Shown piece by piece: positions 48,616 to 56,434 of a stretch of DNA of 64,000 bases; the stretch's first letter is position 1, and each line of letters begins with the position of its first letter. The notes beneath the pieces were generated by a model. The model was not told the origin of the DNA. It did no database searches and saw only the letters and a list, made by a program, of their open reading frames with translations. The DNA is from Enorma massiliensis phI (GTDB lineage: Bacteria > Actinomycetota > Coriobacteriia > Coriobacteriales > Coriobacteriaceae), in NCBI RefSeq assembly GCF_000311845.1, contig NZ_HE978574.1:772201-836200 (forward strand). Direction: 5' to 3'. A program made the translations under genes and the position numbers.

Positions 48616-48709
48616 GGCCTAGGCCTATACCTCCGCGCGCAGTTTCACAGGGAGTTCGGCTCTGCCGAACTCCCGAGAATGTTTGAGCACGGAGGTATAG
48701 GCCCAGGCC
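48616..48709 (-). terminator. Two-helix 3'-end element, copy 3 (after thiC)
   Basis: A 20-bp outer stem (48616-48635 with 48690-48709, one mismatch) encloses GGGAGTTCGGC-TCT-complement (48650-48674). Along the thiC transcript the linkers read GTGCTCAAACATTCTCG and CTGTGAAACTGCGC, as in copies 1 and 2. It starts 10 bases after the thiC stop and may separate thiC from thiM. Confidence 0.72.
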
Positions 48710-48719
48710 CTTTGCTTTG

Positions 48720-50087
48720 TTATTCCGTGCCGAGGTCGATCGTCGTGCCCTCAAACACCTTGTTGACCGTGCGGACCGCGCACATCTTGCCGCACATGGT
48801 GCAGGTCCCCTCGGTCGAGGCGGGCGATGCCTCGTAGCGGGCGCGGGCCGTATCGGCGTCGAGCGCGTAGTTCCACATCTCATTCCAATCAAGGCGGCGT
48901 CGTGCATCACCCATGCGATCGTCCACGTCGCGCGCGTGCGGCACGCCCTTCGCGACGTCGGCGGCATGCGCGGCGATCTTCGTAGCGATGAGCCCCTCGC
49001 GCACATCGTCGGCGTCGGGCAGGCACAGGTGCTCCGCCGGCGTCACGTAGCAGAGGAAGTCCGCCCCGGCGCTTGCGCTGATCGCTCCGCCGATGGCCGC
49101 TGTGATGTGGTCGTAGCCCACGCCGATGTCCGTCACGAGCGGCCCCAGCACATAGTAGGGGGCGCCGTGGCACAGGCGCTTCTGCAACGCCACGTTCGCC
49201 GCGATCTCGTTGATGGCCATGTGGCCCGGGCCTTCGATCATCACCTGCACGCCGGCGTCCCATGCGCGCTTCGTGAGCTTGCCGAGCTCGATCATCTCGG
49301 CTGTCTCTGCCGCATCGTTGGAATCGAAGAGGCATCCCGGTCGGCAGGAGTCGCCCAGCGAAATGGTCACGTCGTATTCGTGACAGATTTCCAGGACCTC
49401 GTCATAGTACTCATAGAAGGGATTCTCGTTACCGGTGACCTCCATCCAGCCGAACAGGAGCGACCCGCCGCGGCTCACGATGTTCATGAGGCGGCCGGTT
49501 TCTTTGAAGGTCTTGATGACCGAGCGATTGATGCCGCAGTGGATGGTGAGGAAGTCCACGCCGTCTTCCGCGTGCGCGCGAACGGTGGCCAGCAGGTCGT
49601 CTTTGGTGAGCTTGACGAGCGGCTTCTCCATGTAGCCGATAGCGTCGTACATGGGCACGGTGCCCACCATGAGCGGCGTCTTTTGCACGAGTTCCTGGCG
49701 GAAAAAGCGCGTCTTTCCGGAGTTGGAGAGGTCCATGATGGCGTCGGCGCCCAGGCGCTCGGCGCAAGCGACCTTCTCCCATTCCACGGCAGCGTCTGCG
49801 ACATCTCCCGAGATGCCAAGGTTCACGTTGACCTTCGTGGAGAGGCCCTCGCCCACGCCCGCGGGCTTGAGGCCCGCCGCGAGGTGCCGCACGTTGGCTG
49901 GAATGGCGATGCGGCCAGCGGCCACGCCTGCGCGGATGAATTCTGGATCGCGGTGTTCCGCCTCAGCCACGGCGCGCATGGCGTCGGTGATGACGCCTGC
50001 ACGGGCGAAATCCATTTGCGTGACGAGCTTGTGGGCGGCTTCGCCTCCCGTGCCCGATGCAGTTGTTGCAGTTTGCGGTGCGTCCAT
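48720..50087 (-). CDS. thiC: Phosphomethylpyrimidine synthase ThiC
   Basis: This 455-aa radical-SAM enzyme rearranges AIR to HMP phosphate. It has NVNLGISGD, GADAIMDLSNSGK, TIHCGINRSVIKTFKETGR (in parts), SRGGSLLFGWM, SLGDSCRPGCLFDS, MIEGPGHMAINEI, VTDIGVGYDHITAAIGG, and the C-terminal cluster motif CTMCGKMC, a shorter-spaced form of the CxxCxxxxC site. The start at 50087 (MDAPQ) is chosen from the GAAGGGAG at the end of the riboswitch; an ATG at 50093 is too close to it. TPP regulation is indicated by the riboswitch. Confidence 0.95.
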   Translation of the reverse strand: MDAPQTATTASGTGGEAAHKLVTQMDFARAGVITDAMRAVAEAEHRDPEFIRAGVAAGRIAIPANVRHLAAGLKPAGVGEGLSTKVNVNLGISGDVADAAVEWEKVACAERLGADAIMDLSNSGKTRFFRQELVQKTPLMVGTVPMYDAIGYMEKPLVKLTKDDLLATVRAHAEDGVDFLTIHCGINRSVIKTFKETGRLMNIVSRGGSLLFGWMEVTGNENPFYEYYDEVLEICHEYDVTISLGDSCRPGCLFDSNDAAETAEMIELGKLTKRAWDAGVQVMIEGPGHMAINEIAANVALQKRLCHGAPYYVLGPLVTDIGVGYDHITAAIGGAISASAGADFLCYVTPAEHLCLPDADDVREGLIATKIAAHAADVAKGVPHARDVDDRMGDARRRLDWNEMWNYALDADTARARYEASPASTEGTCTMCGKMCAVRTVNKVFEGTTIDLGTE

Positions 50088-50091
50088 ACGC

Positions 50092-50232
50092 ATGCTCCCT
50101 TCGTTGGCATTACCCATGTCAGGTTCCACGAGTCGGGGCGGGCGCGCCCCCTCTCAGCCTGCCGCTGCGCTGGCGTCCGTCGCGCGTTATCGCGTTCGGC
50201 CTCGCCTTCGCTCCTGCAAGCTCCCCGTTATG
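50092..50232 (-). promoter_or_regulatory. TPP riboswitch (THI element) of thiC
   Basis: On the minus strand the conserved aptamer segments appear in order: GGGGAGCTTGC..., GGCTGAGAGGG, CCCGACTCGTGGAACCTGA, CATGGGTAATGCCA and ACGAAGGGAG. CTGAGA and GAACCTGA...TAATGCCA are the thiamine-pyrophosphate-binding cores. The end of the aptamer runs into the ribosome-binding site, so translational control is likely. A larger P3 extension than usual lies between 50160 and 50220. Confidence 0.93.
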
Positions 50233-50273
50233 TTTTGCCGCGCGGCATGCACGCCGCCACGGCCCGAAGCTCA

Positions 50274-50279
50274 TTATAC
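50274..50279 (-). promoter_or_regulatory. -10 box of the thiC promoter
   Basis: TATAAT on the minus strand, preceded by CG, lies about 40 bases upstream of the riboswitch. The -35 region is not conserved. Confidence 0.5.
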
Positions 50280-50620
50280 GCTGGCGCGGGCAGCGCGGGC
50301 TGATCGGGTTTGGCCGATCGGACGTGGTGGGAGTCAATCGGGCTCCTATCTTGGAAGTCGGCAATCGTGCTTCCTCCGCGCGTGCCTGCGATTTGATCGC
50401 TTCCGACGATGGAGAGAGCGCTTGTGGGGCGCATGCCGTGTAGGGCGGGGAAGGGGAGATACGTTTGAGAAGCGCTTAGTGATAGGCTCATATTGTTTCT
50501 TGGTGCAGGGAGAAAAGCGCTGTATCGGTTTTGGAGCAACGGCATGCTTGCCGGTAATTAAACGTTGCGAGGAAGCGGCCTTGTCAAAATGTAATACCTC
50601 CCCTGTCTGCGAGAATCTAT
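50280..50620. other. Intergenic region upstream of thiC
   Basis: This 340-bp stretch holds no convincing gene. GTTTGAGAAGCGCTTAGTG near 50464 contains the palindrome AAGCGCTT. Several short AT-rich spots could be promoters. Nothing more is supported. Confidence 0.3.
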
Positions 50621-50775
50621 CCAAATTTGCGCTAAGTCGGTCTTTATTCCTGCAGTTCGGGTGTCGGATTTGTCAACCACGCTGGTAGACCGCCCGCGGC
50701 GAGCGCTCTACCAGCCTGTTGGGCGGTCGGCACCCGCGTTTCGCAGGAAAAAAGACCGACTTAGCGCATTTTTGG
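50621..50775. repeat. 155-bp element with 33-bp terminal inverted repeats
   Basis: The arms 50621-50653 and 50743-50775 match at 30 of 33 positions; their centre is GCGCTAAGTCGGTCTTTATT. Inside are CGGGTG/CACCCG and a GCTGGTAGA/TCTACCAGC stem (near 50681 and 50706). There is no coding capacity. It could be a miniature inverted-repeat element or a structured RNA. Confidence 0.65.
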
Positions 50776-51394
50776 TTTCATTTGCTCGGATAGGGGGTTG
50801 TATAAAAAAGTCGCGACTGCATCTCATGCGGACGCGGCCTCCGCCGCAGCTATGGCTTCCAAGCGGCTTGCTGATCCGGCAGGTTATAAAACTATTGAGA
50901 TGCTGCCAAAGATGCAGATCTTCCAGCTTTGGAGCGGTGGCTTCCTGCTTTCTGGGTGGTAATCAAGCGACGAGGCGTGCGTAATAGCTGCTGAAGCCGT
51001 TTTGAACCTGTGTCGTTCTGGCTGGGGCCGCACTGTCGGTTGCGTACGCGCCGTCCTCCTCTCAGGCCGCCATTAGGTCGGCTGTCGTTTCGGGTACAAT
51101 GAACTCGACGCGGCCCACGTCCCGGCTCTTGGGTTCACTTGGCCGGGGCGCGGGTCCTCCGCTTACCTCGGGCTAATCGTCACGGTCACGCGGTAGGCGC
51201 GGCCATCGACCACGACGAGGAGGCGAACGGCCCATTCGCAGGCAAGCCGTAGCCGCGTTCGTGTGGCGAATCTGGTCCTTACATAATGCTGATGCGAAGC
51301 AAGCGGGGAGCTGTCACAATGATGCGTCGATGGAAGGGGCGCTGAGGCCATGTTGGCATGGCGGCGCTAGCTGAGACGCAGGGAGTGTGCATAT
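50776..51394. other. Intergenic region before the phosphatase gene
   Basis: GTACAAT near 51096-51102 is a possible -10. A minus-strand frame (51163-51351) ends in ACEWAVRLLVVVDGRAYRV, which looks protein-like but has no ribosome-binding site or complete domain; it may be a gene remnant. The remaining sequence is GC-rich and featureless. Confidence 0.3.
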
Positions 51395-52312
51395 ATGTCT
51401 AAGGCTGCAGAGCTGTATCCGCAGGATGGAAGCATTGCCGGCGCGGCGCCGGGCGGCGTGGCCGAGGTTCGGGAGCGCATTGCGCGCCGTATCGAGGCCA
51501 TCGAGGAGCAGGCTCCCTTCGCGGTCGAGGTTCCCGCTGCGGTGGGGCCGGCAGAGCGCGAGACCTATGGCTGGATCGATTTCGGCCACTTGCCCAACAC
51601 CCGCGACCTGGGCGGGCTCGCTGCCGCCGAGGGCTCACGCGTGAAGCCGGGCTTGCTGCTCCGCTCTGGTGCGCTCGGGTTTGGCAGCGACGCGGACCTC
51701 AGGCGGCTGCGCGATGAGTACCACCTCATGCTCGTGGTGGACCTTCGCAACGACGAGGAGCTCATCGAGATTCCCGATCCCATGGATGCTTTCCCTGGCG
51801 CGCGTTACGTGCATGCCGACATTCTCGCGCGCAGCGCGACAGGTATCACGCAGGAGAAGGCCACGCGCGAGAAAATCGCCCGCGAGCGTCGTGAGTTCGA
51901 GCGCTCGATGCGCGATGACTCCGATGACAACATGGAAATCATGTACCGCTACCTGCTTATGAGTGCCTCGGGCATGCTCGGCTACCGCTCGCTCATGCGG
52001 AGCATCATCGAGCTCCCGGAGGGCGCCGCGCTCTGGCACTGCTCGGTGGGCCGCGACCGCTGCGGTCTCGCTTCTGCGCTCGTTGAGACCGTGCTCGGGG
52101 TGAGCTGGGAAGATATCGAGGCGGATTATCTGGCAACGAACATCTTCGCCACAAATGAGCAAACGTTCAGCTACCCGGCGGTTATTCGCGCCCTGTGCGC
52201 CGCCCGCGACGCGGCGAGCGAGCGCTACGGCAGCCTTATGGGGTATATCCACGAAGCGCTTGAGGTAACGCCTGCTGAGGTTGAGCAGCTGCGCGAGCGG
52301 TATCTGTCGTAG
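51395..52312 (+). CDS. Tyrosine/serine protein phosphatase
   Basis: This 305-aa protein has the CX5R active site in ALWHCSVGRDRCGLASAL: the Cys nucleophile, a P-loop with GRDR and the expected Asp of the general-acid loop further upstream. The N-terminal block GHLPNTRDLGGLAA...GLLLRSGAL and VVDLRNDEELIEIPDP are typical of the bacterial PTP family related to LipA/MptpB. There is no signal peptide, so it is cytosolic. The ATG at 51395 has weak upstream GGGAGTG. It stands alone. Confidence 0.88.
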   Translation: MSKAAELYPQDGSIAGAAPGGVAEVRERIARRIEAIEEQAPFAVEVPAAVGPAERETYGWIDFGHLPNTRDLGGLAAAEGSRVKPGLLLRSGALGFGSDADLRRLRDEYHLMLVVDLRNDEELIEIPDPMDAFPGARYVHADILARSATGITQEKATREKIARERREFERSMRDDSDDNMEIMYRYLLMSASGMLGYRSLMRSIIELPEGAALWHCSVGRDRCGLASALVETVLGVSWEDIEADYLATNIFATNEQTFSYPAVIRALCAARDAASERYGSLMGYIHEALEVTPAEVEQLRERYLS

Positions 52313-52383
52313 CGCGGCCGCAGCGCAGTGACGGGCGTTGCGCTGTTCGGCTCGGGCCTTTTCATGCGGACTTTTGGGTGTTA
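52313..52383. other. Short gap between convergent phosphatase and broken GNAT
   Basis: This 71-bp gap has GCGGCCGC but no good hairpin terminator. Confidence 0.3.
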
Positions 52384-52845
52384 TCAGCCACGCTTCACCA
52401 TGCGATAGTTTGTTAGCTCGATGCCGCGGCGCGTTACCGTTTGCCGGGCAACGGCGCGGTAGCCGTGGCGTTCAAAGAAGGGCTTTGCCGTAATGGACGC
52501 CTCGACGTCGAGCGGGCGCGGCGCATCGCGCTCGAGCTCGCGCAAGAGGGCGCTGCCGACTCCCTGGCCAAGGCAAGAAGCATGCACATACAGACGGTCG
52601 ATGTGGCCCTGCGCGATGTCGCCGAACCCGACCAGCTTGCCCGCGCTGTCAACTGCAACGTAGGCTCGATGCGCCGCAAGGGAGGTTTTCTAGGCTTGGA
52701 TGTCGGGGTCGGCGGGCGCCCAGGCATCGAGCTGGCCTGCAGAATATGCATCGGCGTTGACCGTGTGAACGGTCTCCCAGAAGAGCTCGAGAACGGCGGG
52801 AAGGTCCTCTTGCCGAAAAGGTTGAATGGCGAACGGAGTATTCAT
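52384..52845 (-). pseudogene. GNAT acetyltransferase interrupted by an in-frame TAG
   Basis: One frame encodes a complete small acetyltransferase of about 153 residues: MNTPFAIQPFRQEDLPAVLE, then LDAWAPADPDIQA, then TAG at about 52690, then KTSLAAHRAYVAVDSAGKLVGFGDI, HIDRLYVHASCLGQGVGSALL and FFERHGYRAVARQTV. Related proteins have a tryptophan where the TAG stands (DIEAWK-type), so TGG to TAG is the simplest explanation. There is no frameshift or other damage. Its start overlaps the yaaA stop (ATGA). It could be a recent pseudogene or read through by a suppressor. Confidence 0.82.
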
Positions 52846-53705
52846 GCACGGAGCTCCTCGCGCAAAAACACCAGCGTTTGCTCGCGAGCGCCTGTTTTGA
52901 GCTGTCGCTCGTCGCAAAGCTCCGGCGCGTAGCGGTAGCCTATGTTGAACCGCGTGAGGTCTTCGGCCCGTTCGATGTGCCGTTCCGCCATCCATCGGAC
53001 CATGGACCCACGGGCAATCTTGCTTGCGGTGGCGCGCTGCACGGGCTTTCCGTCTCGAAGGTCTTCGCCAAAGACGCAGGTAGCGATCTGTGTGGTTGGC
53101 GCCGTGTAGGGAAGAACCGCCTTGGCGTACTCGACGCTTGCGAGGTTCACGATGAGGGCGGGTTCAGTTTCCGTGGCGTCCCCGTGCGTCGCCGCGCCCT
53201 CGATTGCGTCTGCGATGCGGCCGCCCCAGAACGCGTAAAGGTCGCGCGCGCCGTCGATCGAAAGCTTGGCGCCCATTTCGAGCCGGTAGGGCTGGACGGC
53301 ATCGAAGGGCCGCGCGCATCCATAAAAGCCCGAGAGAATCCAGAGGTGGTCTTGAATCCACGAGAGCGCATCGAGGTCGAGCACCTCGGGCGCGAGGCTC
53401 TGGTACTGAATGCCGACGTAGGAAAACGCCGCCGCCGAAACCGCGCGGGCAACATCCGGCTCAGCGAGCTGCCCTTCGTCGAGAACGGGCGTGAGGCCGT
53501 GCAGCCGCTTGATGTTCTGGTTGAGGAGCTTGTCGTTTACGCGCCAGAGCTTCTTGAGGCCGTCGGCACCTTGTTCGCGCTCGATGCGAAGGAGTTCCTG
53601 GCGCAGGCGCTCCGTCGCGGTGGGGAAGGGAGGGATGCCCTGCGGCGCGAACGCGTCTTGAGCAACGCGCATCTGCTTAGCGGGGGAGATGATGGCCTGG
53701 AGCAT
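52842..53705 (-). CDS. yaaA: YaaA-family peroxide-stress protein
   Basis: This 287-aa DNA-binding/iron-limiting protein of the DUF328 family has the motifs LQAIISPAKQM, LNQNIKRL, YSG-type AFSYVGIQYQSL, LDALSWIQDHLWILSGFYGCARPFDAVQPYRLEMGAKL (in pieces), DLYAFWG, LIVNLASVEYAKAV and FNIGYRYAPELCDE. In E. coli, YaaA lowers iron during peroxide stress. The start at 53705 (MLQAI) has AAAGGACGCC upstream. A long G-tract lies just upstream on the plus strand. Confidence 0.93.
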   Translation of the reverse strand: MLQAIISPAKQMRVAQDAFAPQGIPPFPTATERLRQELLRIEREQGADGLKKLWRVNDKLLNQNIKRLHGLTPVLDEGQLAEPDVARAVSAAAFSYVGIQYQSLAPEVLDLDALSWIQDHLWILSGFYGCARPFDAVQPYRLEMGAKLSIDGARDLYAFWGGRIADAIEGAATHGDATETEPALIVNLASVEYAKAVLPYTAPTTQIATCVFGEDLRDGKPVQRATASKIARGSMVRWMAERHIERAEDLTRFNIGYRYAPELCDERQLKTGAREQTLVFLREELRA

Positions 53706-53741
53706 GGCGTCCTTTCAGAGCGTGTCGCGGTAGGCGCGACA

Positions 53742-53775
53742 GGGGGGGCGAGGTGGGGCAGGGGGGCAAGGGGGG
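53742..53775 (+). other. G-quadruplex-type motif upstream of yaaA
   Basis: Four G-runs (GGGGGGG, GGGG, GGGGGG, GGGGGG) with loops of 6, 2 and 3 bases fill 34 bases just upstream of the yaaA start. On yaaA's coding strand this is a C-tract in the leader. Confidence 0.6.
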
Positions 53776-53778
53776 CGA

Positions 53779-53884
53779 CGGCACGATTGTCTCACGCTCA
53801 GCGGGAGATGCGCGGCAGTATGAGACAGTTTAACCCGGCACAACTGTCTCACATGAGACAGTTTAACCCGGCACGATTGTCTCA
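53779..53884. repeat. TGAGACA palindromic repeat array (two full copies and a half)
   Basis: Full copies lie at 53821-53851 and 53854-53884: TGAGACAGTTTAACCCGGCA then CAACTGTCTCA or CGATTGTCTCA. A half copy CGGCACGATTGTCTCA is at 53779-53794. The first copy has a 10-bp perfect stem. Core CCCGGCAC is shared with the copy at 12.1 kb. Confidence 0.75.
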
Positions 53885-53941
53885 TGCGCTGATGGGTCAC
53901 CGCTCGCGGGACGACGCCAGACCGCTCGCGGAGCCCTTCCG

Positions 53942-54090
53942 TGGAACTGTTCCATATTTCGACCGCTCGCCGAATCGTGAGCGGTAGACGGCGCAGCGTA
54001 CTCCATGAACGGTCATTTTGGAAACGTTTCATTTCTGCGAAAGCGCTGGCGAGCGATAATAATGCCAACAGAAATTGGAAACGTTTCCAA
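53942..54090 (+). promoter_or_regulatory. LacI-type operators and promoter of the maltodextrin operon
   Basis: TTGGAAACGTTTCA (54018-54031) and TTGGAAACGTTTCCAA (54075-54090, perfect palindrome) match LacI/CcpA-type sites. GATAAT (54055-54060) between them is a likely -10. TGGAACTGTTCCA at about 53942-53954 is a third dyad. The LacI-family gene in the operon (57.3 kb) is the likely regulator. Confidence 0.8.
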
Positions 54091-54120
54091 TTTCAATTCA
54101 AACGTGAGGAGGAAACTATC

Positions 54121-55473
54121 ATGATGAATCGTCGTCAGTTCATCACGGCTGGGCTCGGTGCCACGGCAGGTGTCGCGGCGATCGCGGCGACGGGCTGCTC
54201 GGGCGGTGGCGACACCGGCAGCACGGCGGGCAGCGGCGGCGCGAGCGCGGCGGGCGAGGTCTACTACCTCAACTTCAAGCCCGAGCAGGATGCTCAGTGG
54301 CAGGAGCTCGCTGAGCTGTACACCGAGGAGACCGGTGTTCCCGTAACGGTGAAGACCGCCGCTTCCGGCCAGTATGAGACCACGCTGAAGTCCGAGATGG
54401 CCAAGTCCGAGGCCCCGACCCTCTTCCAGGTAAACGGCCCGGTTGGCCTGGCTTCGTGGACGGATTACTGCCTCGACCTCGACGACGCCGACGTCATGAA
54501 GACCCTCACCGACGATTCCTATGCCCTCAAGGGCGAGGACGGCAAGACCAAGGGTGTGGCCTACGTCATCGAGTCCTATGGCCTCATCTACAACAAGAGC
54601 CTGCTCGACCAGGCCGGTTACTCCGAGGCGGACATCACCAACTTCGATTCCCTGAAGAAGGTCGTCGAGGACATCACCGCCCGCAAGGACGAGCTCGGCT
54701 TTAGCGCCTTCACCTCTGCCGGTATGGATTCCAGCTCCGACTGGCGCTTCAAGACCCACCTGGCCAACCTCCCGATCTACTACGAGTACAAGGAGAAGGG
54801 CATCGACAACACCGATGCCATCGAAGGCCTCTATCTCGATAACTATCGCCAGATCTGGGACCTCTACATCAACAACGCAACCTGCGAGCCGGGCGTGCTC
54901 TCCACGAAGACCGCCGACGACGCCACCGCCGAGTTCGTGACCGGTCAGGCCGTGTTCTATCAGAACGGCACCTGGGAGTACGCGAACATCTCCGAGGTCG
55001 GCGACGACAACCTCGGCCTGCTCCCGATTTACATCGGTGTCGAGGGTGAAGAGGACCAGGGCATCTGCACGGGCTCCGAGAACTACTGGTGCGTGAACAA
55101 GAACGCCTCCGAGGACAACATCCAGGCGACGCTCGACTTCATCAACTGGTGCGTGACGTCCGATACCGGCACCAAGGCCATGTGCGGCGCCGACGGCGCC
55201 ATGCCCTCCGGTGAGGCCGGCATGGGCTTCGTGATCCCGTTCGAGGGCAACCAGCCTTCCGAGAACGTGCTCAACCAGATCGCCGACGAGGTCAACTCCG
55301 AAAAGACCCCGGTTTCCTGGAACTTCTCGACCATGCCGAGCGAGGAGTGGAAGAACGGCGTGGGCTCCGCTCTCACCACCTATGCTGCGGACCAGACCGA
55401 TGGCAACTGGGACGGCGTCGTGACCGCATTCGTCGATGGCTGGGCCACCGAGGCGGCCGCTGCGGCAGAGTAG
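54121..55473 (+). CDS. Maltose/maltodextrin-type solute-binding lipoprotein
   Basis: This 450-aa family 1 binding protein has a twin-arginine-type signal (NRRQFITAGLGATAG) ending in a lipobox, ATGC, so it is probably exported and lipid-anchored at Cys26 (counted from 54121). A Gly/Ser linker follows, then the binding domain from EVYYLNFKPEQDAQWQELAELY. It captures oligosaccharides and passes them to the two permeases that follow. The start is ATGATG after GAGGAGG; either ATG (54121 or 54124) is possible. Confidence 0.9.
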   Translation: MMNRRQFITAGLGATAGVAAIAATGCSGGGDTGSTAGSGGASAAGEVYYLNFKPEQDAQWQELAELYTEETGVPVTVKTAASGQYETTLKSEMAKSEAPTLFQVNGPVGLASWTDYCLDLDDADVMKTLTDDSYALKGEDGKTKGVAYVIESYGLIYNKSLLDQAGYSEADITNFDSLKKVVEDITARKDELGFSAFTSAGMDSSSDWRFKTHLANLPIYYEYKEKGIDNTDAIEGLYLDNYRQIWDLYINNATCEPGVLSTKTADDATAEFVTGQAVFYQNGTWEYANISEVGDDNLGLLPIYIGVEGEEDQGICTGSENYWCVNKNASEDNIQATLDFINWCVTSDTGTKAMCGADGAMPSGEAGMGFVIPFEGNQPSENVLNQIADEVNSEKTPVSWNFSTMPSEEWKNGVGSALTTYAADQTDGNWDGVVTAFVDGWATEAAAAAE

Positions 55474-55591
55474 CCCGGTACATGCTGTAACGGGAGCCGG
55501 GCATCCGGCTTCCTGCCTGCATCGTAACGTCACGGCGGGCGGGGCAGGTTCCCGCCCGCCGTCGCTGTCTCTAGGGTAAGGAGGTCAGCAT

Positions 55592-56434
55592 ATGGAAAAA
55601 GCAATCAAGAAGTATTGGCCTGTCTTTTTGGTGCCTACGCTCGTCTCGTTTCTCATCGGCTTCATCGTGCCGTTTATCTTGGGCGTGTGGCTGTCGTTCT
55701 GCGATTTCACCACGGTGACGGATGCGCAGTTCACCGGTATCGAGAACTACCTTCGTGCGTTCCAGGACACCATCTTCCAGCATGCGTTCTGGTACACGGC
55801 CCTCTTCGCCATCGTGTCGCTTCTCGTGATCAATGTCATCGCATTCGCGCTGGCGCTCGCCCTCACGCAGAAGATGCGCGGGACGAACCTCTTCCGCACG
55901 GTGTTCTTCATGCCCAACCTCATCGGCGGCATCGTGCTGGGCTATATCTGGCAGCTCATCTTCAACGGTATCCTGGCGCAGTACAGCCAAGCCATCAACC
56001 TCAATGAATGGTACGGCTTCGCGGGGCTCGTGATCTTGGTCTCGTGGCAGCAGATCGGTTACATGATGATCGTCTACATCGCCGGCTTGCAGTCGATTCC
56101 CACCGACGTGCTCGAGGCCGCCGAGGTCGACGGCGCCGGTCCGTGGGAGCGTCTGAAGAGCGTCATCATCCCCATGATGATGCCCTCGATCACCATCTGC
56201 ACGTTCCTCTCGATCACCAACGGCTTCAAGCTCTTCGACCAGAACCTGTCGCTTACGGCGGGCGAGCCCTCGAAGCTCTCCGAGCTCTTGGCGCTTAACA
56301 TCTACAACACCTTCTACGGCCGTACCGGCTGGGAGGGCGTGGGCCAGGCGAAGGCCGTCATCTTCTGCCTCGTGGTCGTGGCCATCGGCCTCATCCAGCT
56401 GCGCGTGACGCGCTCCAAGGAGGTGCAGCAGTAA
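55592..56434 (+). CDS. ABC sugar permease, MalF-like
   Basis: This 280-aa inner-membrane protein has six hydrophobic segments and the EAA loop EAAEVDGAGPWERLKSVIIPMM, which docks with the ATPase. The pattern MQKMRGTNLFRTVFFMPNLIGG-type (here LTQKMRGTNLFRTVFFMPNL) is typical of maltose-type permeases. The gene is preceded by GTAAGGAGG and its TAA is directly followed by the second permease start. The gap of 118 bp after the binding-protein gene contains short GC-rich inverted bases but no clear terminator. Confidence 0.93.
   Translation: MEKAIKKYWPVFLVPTLVSFLIGFIVPFILGVWLSFCDFTTVTDAQFTGIENYLRAFQDTIFQHAFWYTALFAIVSLLVINVIAFALALALTQKMRGTNLFRTVFFMPNLIGGIVLGYIWQLIFNGILAQYSQAINLNEWYGFAGLVILVSWQQIGYMMIVYIAGLQSIPTDVLEAAEVDGAGPWERLKSVIIPMMMPSITICTFLSITNGFKLFDQNLSLTAGEPSKLSELLALNIYNTFYGRTGWEGVGQAKAVIFCLVVVAIGLIQLRVTRSKEVQQ

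Noticed and set aside
51163-51351. Minus-strand fragment ending in a hydrophobic DGRAYRVTVTI-like stretch
   Set aside because: It looks protein-like, but there is no start signal and no domain I can name, so it is noted only as a possible remnant.
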